From contig CAZZMS010000178.1 in the NCBI GenBank assembly GCA_964655485.1, positions 1 through 14,345 of the forward strand: DNA of 14,345 bases. The letters are read 5' to 3'. A model generated the notes under the pieces. The model made no database searches, was not told the DNA's origin, and saw only the letters and a program-made list of their open reading frames with translations. The DNA comes from JANWYU01 sp964655485. Its GTDB lineage: Bacteria > Bdellovibrionota > Bdellovibrionia > Bdellovibrionales > Bdellovibrionaceae. Both the position numbers and the translations under genes were made by a program. This document shows positions 6,641 to 13,804 of this stretch, piece by piece. Position 1 is the stretch's first letter. Each line of letters begins with the position of its first letter.

Positions 6641-7450
6641 TCACCGAGTGTTTTCTCGAATTATGGGGGCTTCTGCCACAGCTATTGGTAATTCAGAGCT
6701 TATCACCGCTAGTCCCCTAGCCCAAACGACAGAATCCGCTAAGGTGTCAGTCAAAGAACTCGTACCATCCAAGGCCAGCCCCCCCCCGCTCAGGGCTGCC
6801 GCCTGAAACCGAAAAGCTCTCATATCTGACTCCATGAAATCGCCTCCGCCTATGATTTGCCAAAAAGGAACACAAATTTGACTGATCACGCCGAGAGAGG
6901 GGGCAAAACGGGAAAGTGCCTTAAAACTCGCCTCCTTTACCGACCAAAGTAAAGGCATCTCCATGGAACTCCAGGAAGCTAGGGAAATATCCGAAGGATG
7001 CCTTATCCGAGCTAGAATTTCAGGCGTCACTCGCCAAGGGCTTTCGATATCAAGACCATAGGCCAAAGACTTTTTACGCCCCACCCACAGGGCCAACCAC
7101 TCATCTGTATGGGACCATGAGGCGTAACGGCAGGCTCTCCAGTCAGAGTAACGCTCCGCTAAATTCCATCCCCAACCTGACCGCACTCCTTCGTTCAGTA
7201 GTAAAATTTTTTCGCGGGACAAGGGAGAAAGCCCATGGGCATTCAAAATCTCAACTCGAGCTCCCTCTTGTTTTGCATAAGATGAGGGAAGGGAAAAGAC
7301 TTCATCAGAACGCGCCTTGAGGAGTACAACTCCTCGGATAGCATCCTGCTTCAGCATCTGTTGCAAATACTGCATCAGCCATCGGATCTTTGGGTTATCT
7401 CCCTTGAACGAAGAAAGGATCAGTCGGTTACGAACCCCTGTCGCAGACAA
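6641..7450 (-). CDS. 4'-phosphopantetheinyl transferase superfamily protein (Sfp/EntD-like)
   Basis: This enzyme class moves 4'-phosphopantetheine from CoA to a serine of acyl-, peptidyl- or aryl-carrier proteins. The signature is visible: SHTDEWLALWV (113-123) in place of the usual SHSGG-ALA block, YGLDIES (131-137) with metal ligands D134 and E136, and WSVKEASFKALSRF (169-182) with E173 and K177. The 269-residue length fits the two-domain Sfp/EntD type rather than the small AcpS trimer. The frame has an upstream in-frame TAA at 7460-7462, and the first usable codon is TTG at 7450, preceded by GGTGG; there is no in-frame ATG until residue 26. The start is therefore likely TTG. It begins 22 nt after the tRNA-Pro gene on the same strand. 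The carrier-protein target is unknown, so no symbol is given. Confidence 0.82.
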   Translation of the reverse strand: MSATGVRNRLILSSFKGDNPKIRWLMQYLQQMLKQDAIRGVVLLKARSDEVFSLPSSYAKQEGARVEILNAHGLSPLSREKILLLNEGVRSGWGWNLAERYSDWRACRYASWSHTDEWLALWVGRKKSLAYGLDIESPWRVTPEILARIRHPSDISLASWSSMEMPLLWSVKEASFKALSRFAPSLGVISQICVPFWQIIGGGDFMESDMRAFRFQAAALSGGGLALDGTSSLTDTLADSVVWARGLAVISSELPIAVAEAPIIRENTR

Positions 7451-7472
7451 GCGCCACCATTAAATTGAAAAC

Positions 7473-7549
7473 TGGTCTGCGCGACTGGATTTGAACCAGC
7501 GACCTCTTGCACCCCAAGCAAGTGCTCTACCAAGCTGAGCCACGCGCAG
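7473..7549 (-). tRNA. tRNA-Pro (anticodon GGG)
   Basis: A complete 77-nt cloverleaf reads on the minus strand. The acceptor stem is CTGCGCG (1-7) with CGCGCAG (66-72), all seven pairs Watson-Crick, including the C1-G72 pair typical of bacterial tRNA-Pro. The D arm is GCTC/GAGC with loop AGCTTGGTA. The anticodon stem is CTTGC/GCAAG with loop TTGGGGT, so the anticodon is GGG. The variable loop is AGGTC, and the T arm is GCTGG TTCAAAT CCAGT. Discriminator A73 and CCA are encoded. It reads Pro codons CCC and CCU. It sits between the MerR gene and the phosphopantetheinyl transferase gene. Confidence 0.96.
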
Positions 7550-7559
7550 ACTAAACAGA

Positions 7560-7588
7560 TTTATCAAACAATATTCAAGTGATGCCAC
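7560..7588 (-). promoter_or_regulatory. Possible promoter for tRNA-Pro and downstream genes
   Basis: On the minus strand a GTGGCA (7588-7583, 4 of 6 against the sigma-70 -35 consensus) stands 17 nt before GATAAA (7565-7560). This puts a start point only a few bases ahead of the mature tRNA 5' end. An overlapping TTGTTC/TATTGT pair is an alternative. Match quality is moderate. Confidence 0.3.
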
Positions 7589-7651
7589 AAGAACAAGTCT
7601 TTGTCCAGCTTATGAAGTGCCGAACAAGCGAGACCCTCCCCTTGTGCCCCC

Positions 7652-8203
7652 TCAACTAGGAGTACCAAAGTTCTCACCAAACCACTGATCCAGTTTTTGC
7701 TCAAAAAATTGCAACCGATTCAAGTGACGTATGAGGAGAGTTTTAAGTTCCTTTTTTTGTTTTTTCTCTTCCTCTATATACTGGAGTTTTTTTTGCGCGC
7801 TCTCAAAAACTGATTTGAGAATACTCTTGGCCCCCTCCACGGAATATTTGTCGCGATGCAGCAATTTGCGAACGATAAAGGCATACTCGACTTCTCTTCG
7901 GGTATAATAACGTTGCTGATTGCCCGCTTTTTTGGGACGCAGAGCCGGGAATTCACTCTCCCAATACCGCAAGACATAAGGCTTCACCCCGATCATCTCA
8001 GCCACTTCTCCAATTTTAAATCCCATACGCTGCGGAATTTGCGCCAGCTCCCGCAATAACTCGTCATCGACTACATGCACTGGCAACCGAAAATCCTCGG
8101 GAGTTAACCCGGTGGCACTTGGTTGAATCATCGGGGCTGATTCCACAACGACTTGACGACGAAACCGATCAGCTAAGGTCAGCTCTTCCATGTTACCCTC
8201 CAT
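7652..8203 (-). CDS. MerR-family transcriptional regulator
   Basis: The protein has 183 residues with a central MerR winged helix-turn-helix: FKIGEVAEMIGVKPYVLRYW (62-81), then FPALRPKKAGNQQRYYTRREVE (85-105) as wing and second helix. An N-terminal tail of about 60 residues precedes it. The C-terminal part (134-172) is charged and predicted coiled coil (AQKKLQYIEEEKKQKKELKT), which would form the antiparallel dimer. There is no cysteine, so metal or redox sensing of the CueR or SoxR kind is unlikely and the signal is unknown. It follows ihfA by 69 bp in the pheST operon, an arrangement I recall from deltaproteobacteria. Two in-frame starts 12 nt apart (8203 and 8191) each have GGAGG exactly 5 nt upstream; the longer form is given. 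Confidence 0.88.
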   Translation of the reverse strand: MEGNMEELTLADRFRRQVVVESAPMIQPSATGLTPEDFRLPVHVVDDELLRELAQIPQRMGFKIGEVAEMIGVKPYVLRYWESEFPALRPKKAGNQQRYYTRREVEYAFIVRKLLHRDKYSVEGAKSILKSVFESAQKKLQYIEEEKKQKKELKTLLIRHLNRLQFFEQKLDQWFGENFGTPS

Positions 8204-8272
8204 AGCTTCCTCCAGTAGGGTAACATATCAAAAACAAAAAACAACAAGCGATTTATAAGATCGTCTCTTAGA

Positions 8273-8638
8273 CTATGAATCCCCGCGGACGAAATCCTCC
8301 TCAAGGAGGAACTCAGGAATGTCTTTTCCGTTCATAGCATCCCGTAAAATACGGCTCGGTCGAAAAGTCACAACAAGACGCCCCGGTAACAACATATCCT
8401 CTCCTGTTTTAGGATTGCGACCACGCCTAGGAGCCTTACGCTTAACCGAGAACACCCCAAAACCACTCAGTTTCACATCGCGCCCTTGTAAGATTTCCTT
8501 TTTTATAAGCTCGAAAAAGCTTTCCACCAAAGCCTGAGCTTCTTTTTTTGAAAAGCCTAGACGCTCGTAAACGGCATCCACCAGATCCGCTTTAGTCAAA
8601 GTCCCGGCTGTTACCGTTTTCTTTCCAAGCTCTTCCAT
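8273..8638 (-). CDS. ihfA: Integration host factor alpha subunit / HU-family DNA-bending protein
   Basis: This HU/IHF-family protein bends DNA in the nucleoid and supports recombination, replication and sigma-54 promoters. Counted from the preferred ATG, it has 121 residues. LTKADLVDAVYERLGFSK (14-31) is the first helix pair, VKLSGFGVFSV (55-65) the core strands, and GRNPKTGE (73-80) the tip of the DNA-inserting arm with its proline, followed by VVTFRPS (89-95). The match to IhfA is better than to HU because of KLSGFG and GRNPKTGEDM. A GTG 15 nt upstream (8653) could start a longer form, but GGAGG at 8651-8647 is spaced 8 nt from the ATG at 8638 and favours it. There is an extra N-terminal dozen residues and an acidic tail (PEFLLEEDFVRGDS). 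The gene begins 21 bp after pheT. Confidence 0.9.
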   Translation of the reverse strand: MEELGKKTVTAGTLTKADLVDAVYERLGFSKKEAQALVESFFELIKKEILQGRDVKLSGFGVFSVKRKAPRRGRNPKTGEDMLLPGRLVVTFRPSRILRDAMNGKDIPEFLLEEDFVRGDS

Positions 8639-8659
8639 GATCCCCACCTCCACTCACCT

Positions 8660-11107
8660 CTAACGCTGAGGTAACAGCATACCAAAGCGTTGCTGTAAAT
8701 CCTGAATCAAAGCATGGAACTTTTGATTCACTTCTTGATCCACCAGAGTTTGTGTCGAGCTTTGAAATACAAAACGAACACCAACTTGGTGATGCCCCTG
8801 AGGTACAGAATCGCCCTCGTAAAGATCAAACAATTCAAAACGCACAAGCCAATCCCCCCAATGCTCTCGACACACTTGCCATACGGGCTCCAAGGCTTGT
8901 TTTTTCGGTAGCACCATAGCTAAATCTCGACGCACGAAGGGATAACGGGAAAATGGCTGATATTGTACACCCATTTTTCCTTGAGGCTCATTTAGTCCCC
9001 AAAACTCCGCCCAGACCAGATCAACCCGCAATTTGTTATGTTTTTTGAAGGCCGGTGAAACTTCAGCCACGATCCCCACACATCGATCTTCGCGATAAAT
9101 CCAAGCACTTCGGCCATGGTGCACACTCGATGGAATCGGCAATGAGGACTCTGTTACCGGCACCCAACGCCAATCCGTCAAACCCGTGAGCTCCTTTAAT
9201 CCTTGCTTCACCTCCTCCTGAAAGACCGCCATGAGGGGCGCTTGCAGCCGTTGATTCCAAAGATCTTGGCTTTGCCCTAAACGAGCTAAAGCTATATGCC
9301 AGGGATGCTCTGGTTTTGAATCACGCCAGTAACTTATCGGAGCCACTTCAAATAAAGCCCCTTCCTCTAAACCGTGGTGATGAATATGTAAAAGCCTTTG
9401 CACTAAACTGTAACCTAAACTGGTTCTCAGATGAGACCACTCTTGGCTAAGGGGATTCTTCACGGCTACCGAACGAACACCCGTCTGAACCCACATAGTC
9501 CATGGGGCAAAACCAAAAAACTCTTGCTCTTGCGAAAAACTTGTAAAAATAGAATGAACGGTCTCTTGGTAACCTAATTGTCGGCATACTTTTTTCACTC
9601 GCTCTGACCACAAATAGTTCGCATCATGAGACTTCACACTGACTCCGCCCTTAGGTAAAACCTCGGGGATATGCTCATACCCCACAATTCGCGCGTATTC
9701 CTCCACGAAGTCTACAGCTTGTTCCAAGTCGGATCGCCACCATGGAGCTTGCACCTGCCACTCCATGGCGCCAGAGCTTCGCACCCACTCACAACCTAAT
9801 GCCGTAAGAATCTGTTCAAAGCGTGTGGGATCTACAGCAAAACCCAAGCGCTCCTCCAAATAGGCTTGAGAGACCTCAACCCTCGCCTTTCGCTTCTCCA
9901 CTTCCTGAGCTTTGTAAATGCGCATCGAGATGGAGCTGGGTAACACCTGTTCCAATAAACACAAAGCTCGTAAAGCTCCCAAAGTCGCCTTAGGAACCGC
10001 TACTCCTTTGGAAAAGCGGTCCGAAGCATCCGTATGCAATCCATGGTGGCGCATACTGCGACGAATAGCCCCGGACTGAAAGATCGCAGATTCAAGAATA
10101 ATCGATTGAGTCGACAAAGATGTTCCAGACTCGTGACCTCCGATAATTCCCGCTAACGCCAAGACTCGCTCCTTGGCCCCAGCAATGACCCCATCTGTCT
10201 CGGTGAGTTCATAAGTATCACCATTTAAAGCCAGAAAACGCTCTCCCCTGCGGGCACGACGCACCACAATTCCAGCGGGCCCTATTTGCGCTCGATCAAA
10301 AGCATGTAAAGGCTGCCCGAGCTCAAGTAACACATAATTCGTCACATCAACCACATTGTTGATACTTTTGACCCCTAAAAGTTCCAGTCGCCGTCGTAAC
10401 CATAAAGGAGAGTCTCCTACCTGAATACCATCCACTTGAGCGGCCAAGTAGGCCGGGCAGAAATCGCTATCCTCAACCTTGATAGGGACATCAAGCCCCC
10501 GCGATTCAAATTTGAGCTCTTTTATAGCTGGTGCCTTGACCGATCGACCTAGCAAAACTCCTAGCTCTTGCGCTAGCCCCCAGTGACTTAGCACATCGGG
10601 ACGATTGGGAGTGACCTTCACTTCAAAGATCACATCATCGAGTTTCCAGTAACTCGCAAATGAGGAACCCACCGGAGCTCCCTCTGGTAACAACAAAATC
10701 CCTTCACTTTCATCTTTTAGACCCAATTCAGACTCCGAGCAGAGCATTCCTTCGGAGGCTACTTGGCGAATCACACTTTTTTCTATTTTCATCCCGTTAA
10801 GTAACTGGGCTCCGGGCAATGCTACGACCACAAAATCTTTCTCGTTGTGGTTTTTGGCTCCACACACAATTTGCCGTAAGCTTCCGTCACCTACATCCAC
10901 TTGACACAAAGTGAGTCGATCTGCCTGAGGATGTTTGTCTTTTTTGATGACCTGACCTACCACCACGTTACGGTAGCGAGGACGCAAATCCTCCCATGAC
11001 TCGACTTCAAATCCCGCGCGAGTCAAAAGCTCAGACAAAGCCTCTGGCTTTGAGAAAAACTCAGTCAAGTCCACAAATTCCTGCAGCCACTGTAAGGAAA
11101 ACTTCAT
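8660..11107 (-). CDS. pheT: Phenylalanine-tRNA ligase beta subunit
   Basis: PheT is the large, non-catalytic subunit of the alpha2beta2 synthetase; it binds tRNA-Phe and edits mischarged tyrosine. At 815 residues it is full length. In order there is the B1 tRNA-binding/OB domain (YRNVVVGQVIKKDKHPQADR, about 45-64, with IVCGAKNHNEKDFVVVALPG after it), the B3/B4 editing module (VKSINNVVDVTNYVLLELGQ, then PLHAFD), the B5 domain with EEYARIVGYEHIPEVLP, the synthetase-like core, and a C-terminal anticodon-binding FDX-ACB domain starting at FSRYPFVRRDLAMVLP. The ATG at 11107 has GAGG 8 nt upstream. It begins 18 bp after pheS, so the subunits are made from one transcript in the usual order. Confidence 0.97.
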   Translation of the reverse strand: MKFSLQWLQEFVDLTEFFSKPEALSELLTRAGFEVESWEDLRPRYRNVVVGQVIKKDKHPQADRLTLCQVDVGDGSLRQIVCGAKNHNEKDFVVVALPGAQLLNGMKIEKSVIRQVASEGMLCSESELGLKDESEGILLLPEGAPVGSSFASYWKLDDVIFEVKVTPNRPDVLSHWGLAQELGVLLGRSVKAPAIKELKFESRGLDVPIKVEDSDFCPAYLAAQVDGIQVGDSPLWLRRRLELLGVKSINNVVDVTNYVLLELGQPLHAFDRAQIGPAGIVVRRARRGERFLALNGDTYELTETDGVIAGAKERVLALAGIIGGHESGTSLSTQSIILESAIFQSGAIRRSMRHHGLHTDASDRFSKGVAVPKATLGALRALCLLEQVLPSSISMRIYKAQEVEKRKARVEVSQAYLEERLGFAVDPTRFEQILTALGCEWVRSSGAMEWQVQAPWWRSDLEQAVDFVEEYARIVGYEHIPEVLPKGGVSVKSHDANYLWSERVKKVCRQLGYQETVHSIFTSFSQEQEFFGFAPWTMWVQTGVRSVAVKNPLSQEWSHLRTSLGYSLVQRLLHIHHHGLEEGALFEVAPISYWRDSKPEHPWHIALARLGQSQDLWNQRLQAPLMAVFQEEVKQGLKELTGLTDWRWVPVTESSLPIPSSVHHGRSAWIYREDRCVGIVAEVSPAFKKHNKLRVDLVWAEFWGLNEPQGKMGVQYQPFSRYPFVRRDLAMVLPKKQALEPVWQVCREHWGDWLVRFELFDLYEGDSVPQGHHQVGVRFVFQSSTQTLVDQEVNQKFHALIQDLQQRFGMLLPQR

Positions 11108-11125
11108 GATGGCAACCTCATGTGT

Positions 11126-12172
11126 TTAGAGAGTTAGACTTTCAAATTGCCGCAAAAAGCGAGGATCGTTCTCTGGAAATAGTCGAATGTCATCGATCCG
11201 ATACAGAATCATCGCCATGCGCTCGATACCAAAGCCGAAAGCAAACCCCTGCCACTTCTTGGGATCGATCTTAACCTGCTCAAACACCCGGGGATTGACT
11301 AAACCACATCCCCCAATCTCAATCCAACCTGTTCCTTTACACAAAGAGCACCCCTTCCCTTGGCATATCGGACACTGACAGTCCACCTCAGCCGAAGGCT
11401 CTGTGAAGGGAAAGTAACTGGGACGAAAGCGCACTTTAAGATCCTTCTCGAAAAAAGAGCGTACAAAGTAACTGATCGTCCCTTTCAGGTCGGCCATGGA
11501 AATCTTTTCGTCTACCAGCAAAGCTTCTACCTGATGAAAGTGCGGCAAATGACTTACGTCATGATCACAACGAAACACAGCCCCTGTACCAATCACCCGC
11601 AGGGGTAAAGACTCAGTCTCCAAAGCGTGAATTTGAATAGGACTCGTATGCGTCCGCAGCACATAGCGATCATCAACAAAAAAAGTATCCTGCATATCAC
11701 GCGCGGGATGATCTTCGGGAATATTTAGGGCTTGAAAATTATAAAAATCTGTCTCAATCAAGGGGCCTAAGCGTAACGAGTAACCTAAACGCTCCATGAT
11801 TTTGACAATTCGAGAAGTCACCACACTGAGCACATGGTAGGAACCCACCGCAGGCTTGGGCCCCGGTAGCGCAAAGTCCCAAGTTTGTTCTTGCATCAAT
11901 TTTTTTAAGCGTAAGGATTCTACTTCATTTTCCCGCTGCTGATACAAAGCATCGAGATCGTTTTTAACGGCATTGACCCTCTGCCCCCATAAGGGCTTCG
12001 CTTCAGCAGGCAAACGTCCTGTTTCCTTCATCAGCTGGGTCAGTACCCCATTTTTTCCTTGGTAACGAACCTTGGCATCATAAAGCTCCTCAGCTGAGAG
12101 AGCTTTTTCATATTTCGCTCTGGCCGCTTGGTGAATTTCATTGAGTTTCAAAAGAAGTTCATCTAGATTCAT
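11126..12172 (-). CDS. pheS: Phenylalanine-tRNA ligase alpha subunit
   Basis: PheS is the catalytic subunit that activates phenylalanine and charges tRNA-Phe. The 348 residues comprise an N-terminal coiled coil (about 1-95) and the class II core: motif 1 region GPLIETDFYNFQALNIPEDH (136-155), motif 2 FRCDHDVSHLPHFHQVEALL (200-219) and motif 3 GFAFGFGIERMAMI (309-322). Between FPFTEPSAEVD and EIGGCGLV it carries five cysteines (265, 267, 270, 275, 278) in a CxxC-GxGC-xxC-xGTGW knuckle, probably binding zinc. I recall this insert from several non-enteric lineages; E. coli PheS lacks it. The start codon ATG has only a weak GAGC ribosome site. I see no attenuator leader peptide upstream; the 55 bp to rsmG is too short for one. 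Confidence 0.97.
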   Translation of the reverse strand: MNLDELLLKLNEIHQAARAKYEKALSAEELYDAKVRYQGKNGVLTQLMKETGRLPAEAKPLWGQRVNAVKNDLDALYQQRENEVESLRLKKLMQEQTWDFALPGPKPAVGSYHVLSVVTSRIVKIMERLGYSLRLGPLIETDFYNFQALNIPEDHPARDMQDTFFVDDRYVLRTHTSPIQIHALETESLPLRVIGTGAVFRCDHDVSHLPHFHQVEALLVDEKISMADLKGTISYFVRSFFEKDLKVRFRPSYFPFTEPSAEVDCQCPICQGKGCSLCKGTGWIEIGGCGLVNPRVFEQVKIDPKKWQGFAFGFGIERMAMILYRIDDIRLFPENDPRFLRQFESLTL

Positions 12173-12227
12173 AAGTGCTCATATTTGCTAAAAAAAATAG
12201 GCAGGACAACCCCTTCCCCCAATCGTC

Positions 12228-13025
12228 ATGGCGCATAAAAACAAATCCAATTGGTCGGCCTGGAAAGAGCGTCAAAAAACCGCTACCAAATCCTCTCACT
12301 CATTCGACAAAAAACGCCACAAAAAACCTGAAGTCATTTTTTCCCTGCCTGAGGCTGAAGTACGACTTAGAGATATTTTTCACAACCACCAAGCCACATG
12401 GTTTACTCCAAAGATGATTAGCCAACTGGCCAAGTTTTATCGCTTACTTATGGAGGCCCAGGAAAAAATCAATATCACCCGCTTGGTATCATTACGTGAA
12501 GTCGCTATTAAACACTTTATTGATTGCGGGATTGTATCACAACTCACCCAGCTCCCATTTCCCTTGCTTGACATAGGGAGTGGCCCAGGGTTTCCCGGGA
12601 TTGTGCTTAAGATCATATACCCTGATGCCCCCATGTTACTAGCGGAAGGCGTTCAGAAACGAGTGGACTTCTTGAAGCGTGTGCGTGACGAGTTGGAGCT
12701 CAGAGAACTATCCATTATCGGCCGCTATGTAACTCCCGAGTTTGAATATCCCGTGCGAGGAGTGATTACGCGCGCCGTGGAGGATATGCGTAACACTCTA
12801 AGTAACGTTTGCCATTCTTTGCAAACTGGCGGCAAAGCTTACTTCATGAAAGGCCCGCAGGCTGATCCTGAATTAGATTTGGTACATCGTGCTTTTGGTG
12901 ATGCTGTGACCTTGGAGCAAGATATTGCGTATTCTCTGCCCCACACTCCGCACAAGCGACGCTTGGTCATCTGGAAGAAAAATTATCCCTATGGCCCGAT
13001 CGACGAGGAACAGGCTGAGACTTAA
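12228..13025 (+). CDS. rsmG: 16S rRNA (guanine-527-N7)-methyltransferase
   Basis: RsmG (GidB) methylates N7 of G527 in the 530 loop of 16S rRNA; its loss gives low-level streptomycin resistance in several bacteria. The core is clear: INITR (81-85, the usual LNLT block), KHFIDCGIV (95-103), the SAM-binding loop LLDIGSGPGFPGIVLKI (113-129), a basic RVDFLK block and ITRAVEDM (180-187). At 265 residues it is longer than the roughly 207-residue E. coli protein. Most of the excess is a Lys/Arg-rich, low-complexity N-terminus (about 1-35) that could help bind rRNA. The ribosome site ahead of 12228 is weak, so a later start is possible, although no in-frame ATG occurs before residue 63. It is divergent from pheS. 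Confidence 0.93.
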   Translation: MAHKNKSNWSAWKERQKTATKSSHSFDKKRHKKPEVIFSLPEAEVRLRDIFHNHQATWFTPKMISQLAKFYRLLMEAQEKINITRLVSLREVAIKHFIDCGIVSQLTQLPFPLLDIGSGPGFPGIVLKIIYPDAPMLLAEGVQKRVDFLKRVRDELELRELSIIGRYVTPEFEYPVRGVITRAVEDMRNTLSNVCHSLQTGGKAYFMKGPQADPELDLVHRAFGDAVTLEQDIAYSLPHTPHKRRLVIWKKNYPYGPIDEEQAET

Positions 13026-13045
13026 TTCGAGGAAATACCACGACG

Positions 13046-13798
13046 ATGAAATTTATCTCCAGTGCCGATAATCCGCGCTACAAACTTTGGAAGAAACTCG
13101 CCCTCGATAGCCGTTGGTCAAAAAGCAGTGGGCTTTGCTTAGTCGCTCCAGGCCGTCTACGTAAAGAGTTTTTAGATCTTTCCCTGGATATTCAACAAGA
13201 AATAGTGACCGAAGAACACGAGCCTGTATTCCCTGGGCGTGGAACCCTGTTACCAAAAACGCTATTTGATCGATTAGACACTCTGGGAACACATGAACCA
13301 TTGTATATCGTCAAGCCCCCTCCATTGTTGGACTGGCCAGTCCCATCTTTGGTTCAGAATAAGCCTCTGTTATTCTGCCCCTTGGGGGATCCTAAAAACT
13401 TGGGGGCCTTAATCCGATCCGCCTTGGCCTTTGATGTCGCAGACATTGTTCTCACCGAGGAGGCCTGTTACCCTTACTTACCCGCGGCCATCAAATCATC
13501 AGCCCTTGCGGTTTTCAAAGTGCGGCTTTACAAAGGACCGGCCTTACGAGACCTTCAGGGTTCTTTTTTCGCCCTCGATTCCTCAGGTACTCCAATAGGA
13601 GAGCTCTCATGGACTCCTCCCTTTTGGATTTTATTGGGTCAGGAGGGACAAGGGCTCAAAAAATTATCCCCCAAGGCTCACGTTAAAAAAGTCAGTATCC
13701 CCATCAACCCACAAGTGGAGTCCTTGAATGCTACGGTCGCAGGAAGTATTTTTTTATACGAATTGGCACAAAAAAAACCAAAGCTGACTTGTAACTAA
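13046..13798 (+). CDS. SpoU/TrmH-family RNA 2'-O-methyltransferase
   Basis: The 250-residue protein has the three SPOUT-superfamily motifs. Motif 1 is LGDPKNLGALIRSALAF (113-129), with the catalytic Arg124. Motif 2 is ILLGQEGQGL (205-214). Motif 3 is IPINPQVESLNATVAGSIFLYEL (228-250 region), which forms the trefoil knot and SAM pocket. The N-terminal 90 residues resemble the substrate-binding domain seen in TrmH/RlmB-like proteins (SSADNPRYKLWKKLA). The target rRNA or tRNA ribose cannot be read from sequence, so no symbol is given. CGAGGAAA at 13028-13035 is a plausible ribosome site. It lies 20 bp after rsmG, making a two-gene RNA-modification unit. Confidence 0.85.
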   Translation: MKFISSADNPRYKLWKKLALDSRWSKSSGLCLVAPGRLRKEFLDLSLDIQQEIVTEEHEPVFPGRGTLLPKTLFDRLDTLGTHEPLYIVKPPPLLDWPVPSLVQNKPLLFCPLGDPKNLGALIRSALAFDVADIVLTEEACYPYLPAAIKSSALAVFKVRLYKGPALRDLQGSFFALDSSGTPIGELSWTPPFWILLGQEGQGLKKLSPKAHVKKVSIPINPQVESLNATVAGSIFLYELAQKKPKLTCN

Positions 13799-13804
13799 TG
13801 AGCC

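Noticed and set aside
8204..8272. Gap between ihfA and the MerR gene, examined for a terminator or separate promoter
   Set aside because: Only a weak CGAT/ATCG stem and an AT-rich tract are present; no convincing signal, so co-transcription is assumed.
9063..9260. Minus-strand open frame inside pheT with Ala/Gly-rich product
   Set aside because: It is fully contained in pheT in another frame; composition reflects the pheT codons.
12173..12227. Divergent promoter region between pheS and rsmG (minus strand TTGTCC, 18 nt, AATATG)
   Set aside because: The -10 match is poor and would give an almost leaderless pheS mRNA. Promoters are likely near here but I cannot place them.
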